The notes: a model not told the origin generated them from the sequence alone. Positions 1-7,914 are shown, counted from the first letter of the stretch. The stretch is 12,395 bases of DNA from Nitrospiraceae bacterium (GCA_020354155.1 CP070644.1:1867953-1880347), one strand, 5' to 3'. Numbers and translations: made by a program.

Positions 1-1333
1 CTTTGCCGTGGACCACTTCATCATGAGAAAGGGGAAGCATGAAATTTTCTGTAAATGAGTACCAGATACTGAAGGTAAGCTGGTCGTGATGGTATTTTTT
101 AAACACCGGATCTTTTGACATGTACTTTAACGTATCATGCATCCAGCCCATGTTCCATTTCATGCCGAACCCCAGTCCCCCCACATGCACCGGCCTCGAC
201 ACCATGGGCCATGCAGTTGATTCCTCGGCTATGGTCTGGACATCGGGGAATGATTCATAAATTGCCTCATTCATCCTCTTTAAAAAACTGATAGCATCGA
301 GATTTTCGTTTCCGCCATACTGGTTTGGAATCCACTCTCCCTGTTTTCTGGCATAGTCGAGATAGAGCATGGAAGCGACTGCATCAACTCTGATGCCGTC
401 TATGTGATACTTCTCCAGCCAGAAGAGGGCGCTGCTGATCAGGAAATTGCGGACTTCATTCCTGCTGTAATTGAATATGGAGCTGTTCCATTCAGGATGA
501 TACCCCTTTTTCGGATCCTCGTGCTCAAACAGGTAGGAGCCATCAAAATAAGAGAGTCCGTGTTCATCTGCGGGGAAATGAGAAGGAACCCAGTCAAGTA
601 TCACGCTGATACCGTTCTGGTGGAGATGATCGACCATGTACATAAAATCCTGAGGCGTCCCGTACCTGCTTGTCGGTGCAAAGTACCCTACCGTCTGATA
701 GCCCCAGGAACCGTAAAAAGGATGTTCCATGATCGGAAGCAATTCAACGTGGGTAAAGCCCATGTCCCTGACATAATCGGCAAGCTGATGTGCAAGTTCA
801 CGGTAATTGAGATACCGGTTCCCTTCCTCGGGTACCCGCCTCCAGGAACCAAGATGCACTTCATACACGGCATAGGGTGCCTCAAGGGCGTTATGCTGGT
901 GTCGTTCTGACATCCACTGCGCGTCGTTCCACTCGTAGGCAAGGTCCCATACGACGGAGGCTGTCTTTGGAGGCCGTTCCCAGGAAAAACCGAAGGGATC
1001 CCCTTTATCAACGGCATAATTTTTGTGACGGGAAGTGATATGGTATTTATAAATATCACCCTTCTGCAGGCCGGGAATGAACCCTTCCCATATACCCGAA
1101 GAATCCCACCGTGGTGCAAGCTGATGTGATTCCCCGTTCCAGCCATTAAAGTTACCTTTGACTGAAACCTTTTCAGCATTGGGGGCCCAGACAGCAAAAT
1201 ACACCCCGTCAGTACCGTTCGCATTCATCAGGTGTGCTCCCAGCCTGTCATAGAGACGGAAATGGTTTCCTTCCCTGAACAGATATATGTCCTGATCGCC
1301 AAAGCGGCTTATGTCATACTTAATCATAGTCAT
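1..1333 (-). CDS. glgB: 1,4-alpha-glucan branching enzyme, 3'-truncated by window edge
   Basis: GlgB cuts alpha-1,4-glucan chains and rejoins them through alpha-1,6 bonds during cytoplasmic glycogen synthesis. Translating the minus strand gives 444 uninterrupted codons running off the left edge. An N-terminal CBM48-like module (about residues 35-115, containing FAVWAPNA and GNFNGW) precedes a GH13 barrel. The four GH13 regions are visible: DWVPSHF at D247, DGIRVDAVASM with nucleophile D317, TIAEEST with acid/base E370, and LSHDEVVHGK with D438. These sit a constant 88 residues before E. coli D405, E458 and D526, so this is the shorter form lacking the extra E. coli N-terminal module. I chose ATG at 1333 because AGGAGG lies at 1344-1349, ten bases upstream; a second ATG at 1327 is further away. 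About 190-200 C-terminal residues should lie outside. It is transcribed divergently from the HDOD-GGDEF gene. Confidence 0.96.
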   Translation of the reverse strand, partial: MTMIKYDISRFGDQDIYLFREGNHFRLYDRLGAHLMNANGTDGVYFAVWAPNAEKVSVKGNFNGWNGESHQLAPRWDSSGIWEGFIPGLQKGDIYKYHITSRHKNYAVDKGDPFGFSWERPPKTASVVWDLAYEWNDAQWMSERHQHNALEAPYAVYEVHLGSWRRVPEEGNRYLNYRELAHQLADYVRDMGFTHVELLPIMEHPFYGSWGYQTVGYFAPTSRYGTPQDFMYMVDHLHQNGISVILDWVPSHFPADEHGLSYFDGSYLFEHEDPKKGYHPEWNSSIFNYSRNEVRNFLISSALFWLEKYHIDGIRVDAVASMLYLDYARKQGEWIPNQYGGNENLDAISFLKRMNEAIYESFPDVQTIAEESTAWPMVSRPVHVGGLGFGMKWNMGWMHDTLKYMSKDPVFKKYHHDQLTFSIWYSFTENFMLPLSHDEVVHGK

Positions 1334-1347
1334 AATAATAAAACCTC

Positions 1348-1454
1348 CTGCTAATCATAGCTTTTCAGTGTTAAAGATGACAATAGGTTATACCGATTGA
1401 GATATAACATAACATACTGCTAATTACAGCTGATGAAATTTGGAAAGCTGTAAT
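1348..1454. repeat. Repeat cluster in the glgB / HDOD-GGDEF divergent intergenic region
   Basis: A 15-base motif CTGCTAATCATAGCT at 1348-1362 recurs in direct orientation as CTGCTAATTACAGCT at 1417-1431, identical at 13 of 15 positions. The second copy also forms a perfect 9-base inverted repeat: ATTACAGCT at 1423-1431 pairs with AGCTGTAAT at 1446-1454 across a 14-base spacer, ending 29 bases before the HDOD-GGDEF start. The arrangement could be an operator for a regulator of the divergent pair, or a hairpin in the HDOD-GGDEF leader. The repeats are seen directly; a regulatory role is inference. Confidence 0.45.
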
Positions 1455-1483
1455 GCTATGAATTACAAAGAAATTTAGCTAAT

Positions 1484-2989
1484 ATGCAGACATTGGCAAC
1501 TTTACTCAAAGGAGTCAGGACACTTCCATCCCTTCCTGCCATAGCAGTACGTATTATCCAGGAAGTGAAAAAAGATACTTCTTCCATGACAGACCTCGCA
1601 GAAATTATTTCCTATGACCCTGCACTGTCTGCGAAAATATTGAAAATAGCAAATTCTTCGTTTTATGCCCTTCCCGATAAAGTCGAGTCCATTGAACGGG
1701 CAGTAAATGTTTTGGGTCTTGAGGCCCTGAAAAACATAGCACTGTCCTTTGTTATCGTGAAAGGGCTCAAGAAGAATTCAGTAGACAGGTTTGACCATGA
1801 GTTTTTCTGGAAACGGTCGATTACTGCAGCAGTCTGCTCAGAGATGCTCTCAGCCAGGATGGGGATACAGAGGGAAGATACCTTTGTCACTCCTTTGCTT
1901 ATGGATATTGGAATCATCATTTTTTATCTGATGCAGCCTGAAGAATATCTGAGGGTATTTGATCAGAAAAAGGCAGATAAGCTTTCTATTGCAGAGGCAG
2001 AGCGGAAGGTCTTTGGTTTTGACCATCAGGAATTAGGGAGCGAAATGCTCAGGGAATGGGGACTTTCTGATGATATCCATATCCCTATTGCTTTCCATCA
2101 TTACCCTGATGACTGTCGACCTGATTTGAGGGACATGTCTGAAGTACTGATGATGGCTGACATTACATCTTCTGTGTATCACAGTGACAAGAGTACGGAA
2201 AAGATGATGGAGATTCAGGAATTGCTTCAGCAAAAACTGGAGATCAGCGAACAGGAAGCAAGCACCTTTATCGATGCAGTGGCAGAAAAGACGATTGAGA
2301 TCCTGGCAACGTTCGAAATTGACGCAGGTGATATGAAGCCTTACTCACAGATACTTCAGGAGGCAAATGAGGAGCTTGGCAAATTGAACCTTTCCTATGA
2401 ACAATTGCTTATGGAACTCAAGAAAGAGAAGGAAAAAGTTGATGAACTGGCTTCAGAACTGAAGGACGCCAATGAGAAACTCAGAGGACTCGCCTTCCGT
2501 GATGGGCTGACAGGACTGTATAACCGCAGATTTTTTGAAGATCAGTTTGAAAAAGAGCTGGACAGGGTGAACAGATACTCCCGTATTCTGTCTCTTGTCA
2601 TGATTGACATCGACCATTTTAAAAATATCAATGACACATATGGTCATCCCCAGGGAGATATTATATTAAGCACTGTTGCGCAGGTCTTTGATACAGCAAT
2701 CCGGCATCCTGATACTGCTGCGAGATATGGCGGTGAAGAGTTTGTAATTATATTGCCTGAGACAGACATCAAGGGCGCGGTAGTCCTTGCGGAACGTCTC
2801 AGGGTCGCTGTCGAAAAACTCGAGATTCAGACTGACAGCGGGATGATTAAAGTTACAATAAGCCTTGGTGTTACAGAATACCGGGCGGAAAAGGGCAGGA
2901 AGTCCATGGCAGAAGTCATTGGCACTGCTGACAAGGCGCTGTACAATTCAAAGGGGACTGGAAGAAACAAGCTGAGTATAGTTCTGTAA
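1484..2989 (+). CDS. HDOD-GGDEF diguanylate cyclase
   Basis: This 501-residue soluble protein joins an N-terminal HDOD domain (about 10-215) to a helical linker likely to be a coiled coil (about 285-335) and a C-terminal GGDEF domain (about 336-500). The GGDEF domain should make cyclic di-GMP from two GTP. It has the DGLTGLYNRR entry motif (340-349), the metal ligand D375 in DIDHFK, the active-site GGEEF at 416-420, and an RxxD inhibitory site (R407, D410) exactly five residues upstream, so product inhibition is expected. In the HDOD part the usual HD pair is replaced by M140-D141 in LLMDIG, so phosphodiesterase activity is unlikely and a sensory or interaction role is more plausible. No transmembrane segment is evident. 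The ATG start has only a weak ribosome binding site, but no other in-frame start lies nearby. Confidence 0.93.
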   Translation: MQTLATLLKGVRTLPSLPAIAVRIIQEVKKDTSSMTDLAEIISYDPALSAKILKIANSSFYALPDKVESIERAVNVLGLEALKNIALSFVIVKGLKKNSVDRFDHEFFWKRSITAAVCSEMLSARMGIQREDTFVTPLLMDIGIIIFYLMQPEEYLRVFDQKKADKLSIAEAERKVFGFDHQELGSEMLREWGLSDDIHIPIAFHHYPDDCRPDLRDMSEVLMMADITSSVYHSDKSTEKMMEIQELLQQKLEISEQEASTFIDAVAEKTIEILATFEIDAGDMKPYSQILQEANEELGKLNLSYEQLLMELKKEKEKVDELASELKDANEKLRGLAFRDGLTGLYNRRFFEDQFEKELDRVNRYSRILSLVMIDIDHFKNINDTYGHPQGDIILSTVAQVFDTAIRHPDTAARYGGEEFVIILPETDIKGAVVLAERLRVAVEKLEIQTDSGMIKVTISLGVTEYRAEKGRKSMAEVIGTADKALYNSKGTGRNKLSIVL

Positions 2990-3031
2990 TTATTATCTCT
3001 CCTTTCCTGATCTTTCATACTGATTTCATAG

Positions 3032-3061
3032 TTGTTAGAAGCGACGGTAAAGTTGTAAAAT
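3032..3061 (+). promoter_or_regulatory. Possible sigma-70 promoter for gatA
   Basis: TTGTTA at 3032-3037 and TAAAAT at 3056-3061 are separated by 18 bases and match the -35 and -10 consensus at four and five of six positions. Transcription would begin near 3068, leaving a leader of about 30 bases that includes the purine-rich GGGGAG at 3087-3092. Such matches occur by chance in AT-rich gaps, so this is tentative. Confidence 0.35.
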
Positions 3062-3097
3062 GTTCAATGCCTGAATTGCGGATTACGGGGAGATAGG

Positions 3098-4552
3098 TTG
3101 GAATTATACCGATTAAGCATTGAGGAAGCCCGTCTGGCTCTTGACAGTGGTGAAGCACGTCCTTCAGAAATCGTACAGTCCCTGTTCGAGAGAATAGACT
3201 CCGTCGAAGAAAAGATCAATTCCTATGTGACGCTTACAAAAGAGGCGGCCTTTGCCGATGCCCTTCAGGCAGAGGCAGCTATCAGGTCAGGCAGGAAGAA
3301 TGCACTTACAGGAATACCGCTGGCCATAAAAGACAATATCTGTACAGAGGGAATTAAGACAACCTGCTCTTCTGAAATGCTCGCTCACTTTATCGCACCC
3401 TATGAAAGCACCGTAACAGCGAAGCTTAAGATGCAGGGCTATACGTTAATGGGTAAAACAAACCTTGATGAATTTGCCATGGGTTCATCTACTGAGAACT
3501 CGGCTTTTGGGGCGACAAACAACCCCTGGGATACAACACGGGTGCCCGGGGGGTCAAGCGGGGGGGCGGCGGCTGCTGTTGCAGCAGATGAGTGCATAGC
3601 CGCCCTCGGCTCTGATACAGGGGGCTCGATACGACAGCCTGCTGCTTTTTGCGGTGTTGTGGGGTTGAAGCCCACCTATGGGAGGGTATCCCGTTACGGT
3701 CTTGTTGCTTTTGCATCCTCCTTTGACCAGATAGGGCCCATTACCAAAACCGTCCGGGACTCGGCAATCCTTTTAAATGTCATCGGCGGTCATGATACTG
3801 CTGATTCAACATCAGCACCTGTTGAACTGCCTGACTTCACCTCGCTGTTGGAAAAAGATATTAAAGGCATGAAAGTCGGAATCCCCAAAGAATATTTTAT
3901 TGAGGGCGTTGACAAAGAAGTTGAGCAGTCGGTAAGGAAGGGGATTCAGACGCTGGAGTCGCTGGGGGCTATTCCTGTAGAAATATCATTGCCCCACACC
4001 GAATATGCAGTCGCCGCATATTATATTCTTGCCACATCAGAAGCATCTTCCAATCTTGCCAGATATGACGGGGTCAGATATGGACTGCGAGTGCAGGGCG
4101 ATGACTTGACAGATATGTACATGAGGACGAGAGAAGAGGGCTTTGGCGCTGAGGTGAAGAGAAGAATTATTCTTGGTACCTATGCTCTTTCATCCGGTTA
4201 CTACGATGCATACTACAGAAAGGCGCAGCAGGTCAGAACCCTTGTAAAAGAGGATTTTGAGAGGGCCTTTGAACAGGTTGATGTTATTGCCACACCAACG
4301 GCACCAACACCGGCATTTAAGGCCGGGGAGAAGACAGAAGACCCTCTGCAAATGTACCTTACTGATATTTTCACCATATCGGTGAACCTTGCCGGGGTAC
4401 CTGCCATCTCTGTCCCCTGCGGGTTTACGTCGGACAATCTTCCCATCGGGCTTCAGATCATGGGGAAGCACTTTGATGAGGCCTCGATCCTCAGGATAGC
4501 GCATGCCTATGAACAGGCCACGGAATGGCACAAAAGGAAACCGGCTTTGTAA
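3098..4552 (+). CDS. gatA: Asp-tRNA(Asn)/Glu-tRNA(Gln) amidotransferase subunit A
   Basis: GatA is the glutaminase subunit of the GatCAB complex. It releases ammonia from glutamine, which is channelled to GatB to convert mischarged Glu-tRNA(Gln) or Asp-tRNA(Asn). At 484 residues it has the normal family length. The amidase-signature Ser-cis-Ser-Lys triad is intact: K78 in IPLAIKDN, S153 in GGSSGG and nucleophile S177 in SDTGGSIRQP, with the same spacing as S. aureus K79/S154/S178. The start appears to be TTG at 3098, since GGGGAG (3087-3092) lies five bases upstream and the reading begins exactly at the conserved N-terminal helix (ELYRLSIEEA). It is followed by gatB after 197 bases holding palindromic repeats. 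No gatC lies upstream, where only 108 bases separate it from the diguanylate cyclase gene. Confidence 0.97.
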   Translation: MELYRLSIEEARLALDSGEARPSEIVQSLFERIDSVEEKINSYVTLTKEAAFADALQAEAAIRSGRKNALTGIPLAIKDNICTEGIKTTCSSEMLAHFIAPYESTVTAKLKMQGYTLMGKTNLDEFAMGSSTENSAFGATNNPWDTTRVPGGSSGGAAAAVAADECIAALGSDTGGSIRQPAAFCGVVGLKPTYGRVSRYGLVAFASSFDQIGPITKTVRDSAILLNVIGGHDTADSTSAPVELPDFTSLLEKDIKGMKVGIPKEYFIEGVDKEVEQSVRKGIQTLESLGAIPVEISLPHTEYAVAAYYILATSEASSNLARYDGVRYGLRVQGDDLTDMYMRTREEGFGAEVKRRIILGTYALSSGYYDAYYRKAQQVRTLVKEDFERAFEQVDVIATPTAPTPAFKAGEKTEDPLQMYLTDIFTISVNLAGVPAISVPCGFTSDNLPIGLQIMGKHFDEASILRIAHAYEQATEWHKRKPAL

Positions 4553-4564
4553 TATGAGAGTGTT

Positions 4565-4590
4565 AGAAATATCGGTTGATAAATATTTCT
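4565..4590. other. AT-rich hairpin just after gatA
   Basis: AGAAATAT at 4565-4572 is a perfect inverted match to ATATTTCT at 4583-4590 across a 10-base loop, starting 12 bases after the gatA stop. It has no following T-run and is AT-rich, so it is not a convincing intrinsic terminator. It could protect the mRNA 3' end or be chance. Confidence 0.3.
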
Positions 4591-4617
4591 ATGAAGTTTC
4601 CGTTCATACAGTCACAT

Positions 4618-4695
4618 TTTGTCATTGTCCGGCTTGACCGGACAATCCAGAAGTCTTTAAAAAATAGATTCCCCGATCAAGTCGGGGAATGACAG
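4618..4695. repeat. Pair of facing palindromic intergenic repeats (REP/MITE-like)
   Basis: Two hairpins lie head to head between gatA and gatB. The first is ATTGTCCGG (4624-4632), loop CTTGA, CCGGACAAT (4638-4646). The second is ATTCCCCGA (4668-4676), loop TCAAG, TCGGGGAAT (4682-4690). Both stems are perfect over nine bases. The loops are reverse complements, and the outer flanks TGTCATT (left) and AATGACA (right) are also reverse complements, so the unit is two inverted copies of one element type, GTCATT-stem-CTTGA-stem-ATC. Elements of this look are common dispersed intergenic repeats in environmental bacteria; that is general recollection, not a database match. In RNA they would form two adjacent stem-loops in a gatA-gatB transcript. 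Confidence 0.7.
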
Positions 4696-4749
4696 ATTAT
4701 ACGCTGTATAGTTTAGGTATAAACACTGTTTGCAAATAAAGGAGAGTGA

Positions 4750-6177
4750 ATGCAGTACGAAGCAGTTATCGGATTGGAAATACATGCACAGCTCCTGACG
4801 GATACAAAGATATTCTGCGGGTGTTCTACACGGTTTGGTTCTGATCCCAATACGCAGATATGCCCGGTGTGCACCGGAATGCCCGGGGTTCTGCCGGTGA
4901 TGAACAGAAAGGCTGTTGAGTATGTGGTCAGAACAGGGCTGGCATTGCACTGTGATATTTCCAGCTACAGCCGTTTTGCCAGAAAGAACTATTTTTATCC
5001 TGATCTCCCCAAGGGCTATCAGATTAGTCAGTTTGAGTTGCCCCTCTGTGAACACGGTTTTGTTGACATAACAGTCGAGGGAAACTCAAAGAGAGTGGCT
5101 TTGACGAGGATACACCTGGAAGAGGATGCGGGCAAGAATATTCATGAAGGGGGTGGGCATGACAGTGCCGTTGATCTGAACAGGGCAGGCGTCCCCCTGA
5201 TGGAAATAGTAACCGAGCCTGATATCCGCAGTGCAGCAGAGGCTGCTGCATTCATGAAAAAATTGAGGGCCATTGTGCGCTACATTGGTGTATGCGACGG
5301 CAATATGGAGCAGGGATCATTACGTTGTGATGCAAACGTATCAATCAGGCCTTCTGGACAGGAAGCATATGGTGTTAAGACAGAAATAAAAAACATGAAC
5401 TCATTCAGGTATGTTGAAAAGGCCCTCGACTACGAAATAAAACGACAGATCAGGTCCCTCCAGGATGGTGAGAGAATTATTCAGGAGACAAGACTCTGGA
5501 ATACTGAAAAGGGTGTTACGGAATCCATGCGTTCCAAAGAAGAGGCCCATGACTACCGGTACTTCCCCGATCCTGATCTCATGCCCATAGAATTTGAAAA
5601 ATCCTTGATTGACAGAATACAGTCGGAACTCGTCGAACTGCCTGATGAGAAACATCGAAGATTTGTTGATGAGCATGGCATCTCAGATGAAGATGCCGGG
5701 CTTCTTGTTGCTGAGAGAGAAACGGCTGAATGGTTTGAGGTGGCTGTGAAAGCCGGAGGTGATCCAAAGAACATATGCAACTGGATTAAGGGTGACTTTG
5801 CAAAGCTCCTGAATGATAACAATACACAGATCAATGAAAGTCTTGTTACCCCTCAGATGCTCGTTGCCATGCTTTCTCTTGTAGAGAAGGGGACAATCAG
5901 CGGCAGGATTGCGAAGACCGTCTTTGAAGAGATGTACCGAACAGGTAAGACCGCCGATGAAGTAGTTGAAGAAAAGGGCCTTGTTCAGATCAGTGATGCA
6001 TCGGGAATCGAGACGATTATAGACGAAATACTCAATAACAGTACCGGGGAAGTTGCCCGGTTCAGGGAAGGTGAAACAAAGCTTATGGGTTTTTTCGTAG
6101 GGCAGGTAATGAAGGCCACAAAGGGCAAGGCAAATCCGAAGATTGTGAATGAGCTACTAAGAAAAAAGTTAAATTAA
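4750..6177 (+). CDS. gatB: Asp-tRNA(Asn)/Glu-tRNA(Gln) amidotransferase subunit B
   Basis: GatB is the tRNA-binding, kinase-like subunit of GatCAB. It activates the misacylated Glu or Asp with ATP and transfers ammonia delivered by GatA. The 475 residues match the usual length. The N-terminal cradle domain carries the family opening YEAVIGLEIHAQL, a four-cysteine cluster (C23, C25, C38, C41) expected to bind zinc, HLEEDAGKN near 122-130, LNRAGVPLMEIVTEP near 143-157, and DYRYFPDPDL at 268-277. The C-terminal part from about residue 330 is the helical and YqeY-like tail that contacts the tRNA, ending in the expected NPKIVNELLRKKL. ATG at 4750 follows AGGAG at 4740-4744 with good spacing. A nearby gatA makes the functional pairing clear, but the repeat pair between them may separate or attenuate their expression. 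Confidence 0.97.
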   Translation: MQYEAVIGLEIHAQLLTDTKIFCGCSTRFGSDPNTQICPVCTGMPGVLPVMNRKAVEYVVRTGLALHCDISSYSRFARKNYFYPDLPKGYQISQFELPLCEHGFVDITVEGNSKRVALTRIHLEEDAGKNIHEGGGHDSAVDLNRAGVPLMEIVTEPDIRSAAEAAAFMKKLRAIVRYIGVCDGNMEQGSLRCDANVSIRPSGQEAYGVKTEIKNMNSFRYVEKALDYEIKRQIRSLQDGERIIQETRLWNTEKGVTESMRSKEEAHDYRYFPDPDLMPIEFEKSLIDRIQSELVELPDEKHRRFVDEHGISDEDAGLLVAERETAEWFEVAVKAGGDPKNICNWIKGDFAKLLNDNNTQINESLVTPQMLVAMLSLVEKGTISGRIAKTVFEEMYRTGKTADEVVEEKGLVQISDASGIETIIDEILNNSTGEVARFREGETKLMGFFVGQVMKATKGKANPKIVNELLRKKLN

Positions 6178-6189
6178 TTGTAGAGACAT

Positions 6190-6211
6190 GCTCAATAATC
6201 TGATTATGAGC
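6190..6211 (+). terminator. Hairpin after gatB, possible weak terminator
   Basis: Twelve bases after the gatB stop, GCTC-A-ATAAT (6190-6199) pairs with ATTATGAGC (6203-6211) around a three-base loop, with one bulged A. No clear T-run follows, so if it ends transcription it is a poor intrinsic terminator; it may instead stabilise the 3' end. Confidence 0.3.
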
Positions 6212-6220
6212 GGGTATTCT

Positions 6221-6330
6221 AATATTAAAATAAAAAATCAAAAATGCTTATATTTTTTTCACGAACACGTTCGCGGTACTAAAGTATTAACTTTTTATTT
6301 GGCAGTTTGATCTTTCATCTTTACTTTTTA
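6221..6330. repeat. AT-rich repeat region upstream of the NtrC-type gene
   Basis: This stretch of the 229-base gap between gatB and the regulator gene is strongly AT-rich. It contains AAAATAAAAAATCAAA at 6227-6242, identical over 16 bases to 7789-7804 downstream of the regulator gene, and TTTGATCTTT at 6306-6315, identical to 7850-7859. The two shared words keep the same order and orientation at both sites, roughly 60-80 bases apart. They may be degenerate copies of one intergenic element, but low-complexity A/T tracts match by chance more readily than mixed sequence. Confidence 0.35.
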
Positions 6331-6406
6331 ATGAGCAGTATTAAAGAATGTTTTTCCGGATAGAATGAATAATGTCAGATAAATTTGAATCCCTGGTTAA
6401 GTCAAG

Positions 6407-7771
6407 ATGGGCAAGATCCTCGTAGTTGAAGACAAAGATTCCATGGCCCGGATGCTCAAAGAAACGCTTGAGATTGAGGGTCATGAGGTCATCCTTGCAC
6501 GGGATGGCGCTGAAGGCATAAAGCAGCTGAGAGACAGCAATGCAGATCTTGTCCTTACTGATCTGAGACTGCCCAAAAAAGACGGCTTCAAAGTGCTTGA
6601 AGCTTCAAAGGAAGGAAATCCCTTACGGCCCGTTATTGTCATGACTGCCTATGGCTCAGTTGAGACTGCTGTGAGTGCCATGAAACTCGGGGCATATGAC
6701 TTTATCCTGAAACCGATAGATACTGACCACCTCTGCCTGATCATCGAACGGTCAATGACGAACAGGAGACTTCTTGCCGAGAACCTCCTGTTGAAAGATG
6801 CCCTTTCTCACACGATGGATATGCCGAACATAATCGGTAAAAGTGCAAAGATGGTTGAAGTGGCCCAGAATATACAAAAGGTGTCCCAGGCAAAGACCTC
6901 AGTGCTGCTTCTTGGGGAGTCCGGTACAGGCAAGGAACTCTTTGCGCGGGCTATTCACGACCTGAGTCCCAGAAAGAACAATGCCTTTGTTGCAATAAAT
7001 TGTGCGGCAATACCGAGAGAACTGCTGGAGTCAGAGCTCTTTGGTCATGAGAAGGGGGCCTTTACCGGCGCAGCTGGCAGAAAGCTGGGAAAGTTTGAGC
7101 TTGCCAACAAGGGAACAATTTTCCTTGACGAGATAGGGGAAATGGACATAACCCTTCAGTCAAAGGTTTTAAGGGCCATACAGGAGGGAGAAATAGACAG
7201 GGTGGGTGGTACACACCCTGTCCGGATTGATGTGCGAATTATTGCTGCCAGCAACAGGGACCTTGAAGCAAAAGTAAAGGAAAAATCTTTCAGGGAAGAC
7301 CTTTATTACAGATTAAGTGTATTCCCTCTTACTATTCCGCCGCTCCGGGAGAGAAAAGAAGATATCGCTGCTCTTGCCGAACACTTTCTCTCAAAATTTT
7401 CAGCAGAGATGAATGTCGCCTGCAGAGAGATCAGTGAGGAGGCAATGGAGATTTTGCAGCAGTATAGGTGGAAAGGGAATGTGCGGGAACTTGAGAATGT
7501 CATTGAAAGGGCCATGATCCTCTGTGAAGGTTTGAACATTGCTCCAGAAGACCTGCGACTGTCACCGGTTGGATCATCTGGAGGGTCTCTTGATGAAATA
7601 GCAGCTGAGGGGACGCTTGAGGAAACTGCCAAGGCAGCCCTGAGGATTGCCGAGTCCCGCAGGATCAGAAAGGCACTTGATGATACTCATGGGAATAAGA
7701 CAAAGGCAGCCGGGATCCTGAGCGTCAGCTACAAAACGCTCCTGACCAAGATAAAGGACTACGGGATATAA
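6407..7771 (+). CDS. NtrC-family sigma-54-dependent response regulator
   Basis: A 454-residue two-component regulator that, once phosphorylated, should drive open-complex formation by sigma-54 RNA polymerase. The receiver domain (about 3-118) has the acidic pair E8-D9, phosphoacceptor D52, T80 and K102. The AAA+ domain (about 140-370) has Walker A GESGTGKE (170-177), the sigma-54-contacting loop GAFTGA (217-222), and Walker B FLDEIGEM (239-246). A Fis-type helix-turn-helix occupies about 412-452 (KTKAAGILSVSYKTLL). All elements for activity are present and the length is typical. No histidine kinase is adjacent, so its partner and signal are unknown. The ATG at 6407 lacks a strong ribosome binding site, but the receiver begins immediately after it, so the start is secure. 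Confidence 0.95.
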   Translation: MGKILVVEDKDSMARMLKETLEIEGHEVILARDGAEGIKQLRDSNADLVLTDLRLPKKDGFKVLEASKEGNPLRPVIVMTAYGSVETAVSAMKLGAYDFILKPIDTDHLCLIIERSMTNRRLLAENLLLKDALSHTMDMPNIIGKSAKMVEVAQNIQKVSQAKTSVLLLGESGTGKELFARAIHDLSPRKNNAFVAINCAAIPRELLESELFGHEKGAFTGAAGRKLGKFELANKGTIFLDEIGEMDITLQSKVLRAIQEGEIDRVGGTHPVRIDVRIIAASNRDLEAKVKEKSFREDLYYRLSVFPLTIPPLRERKEDIAALAEHFLSKFSAEMNVACREISEEAMEILQQYRWKGNVRELENVIERAMILCEGLNIAPEDLRLSPVGSSGGSLDEIAAEGTLEETAKAALRIAESRRIRKALDDTHGNKTKAAGILSVSYKTLLTKIKDYGI

Positions 7772-7775
7772 GACT

Positions 7776-7870
7776 AAATTAAAATTGAAAAATAAAAAAT
7801 CAAACATCAAACATATTGGAATGAATATCAAAAGTCCATAAGTTTAATTTTTGATCTTTAATTTTTGATA
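7776..7870. repeat. AT-rich imperfect inverted repeat after the NtrC-type gene
   Basis: The gap to the transporter gene holds A-rich words on the left (AAAATAAAAAATCAAA at 7789-7804) and T-rich words on the right (TTTGATCTTT at 7850-7859, then AATTTTTGATAT), giving an imperfect inverted repeat. The same two words occur in the same order upstream of the regulator gene. On the plus strand the folded RNA could act as a weak terminator for the regulator gene, but no GC-rich stem is present. Confidence 0.35.
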
Positions 7871-7914
7871 TCACTTCTATCAATAAGAGAATTCAGTAGT
7901 ATGAGATTAATTAA

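Noticed and set aside
404..910. 168-codon open frame on the plus strand
   Set aside because: It lies entirely opposite glgB, whose minus-strand translation has all GH13 motifs; the plus-strand product resembles nothing I recognise.
688..1224. 178-codon open frame on the minus strand
   Set aside because: It is a different frame of the glgB region and would displace the CBM48 and early barrel sequence that reads cleanly in the chosen frame.
1354..1383. TTGTCA, 18 bases, TATGAT on the minus strand as a glgB promoter
   Set aside because: The hexamers are good, but the predicted transcription start near 1347 would fall inside the AGGAGG ribosome binding site at 1344-1349 and partly remove it. 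The true start is more likely upstream.
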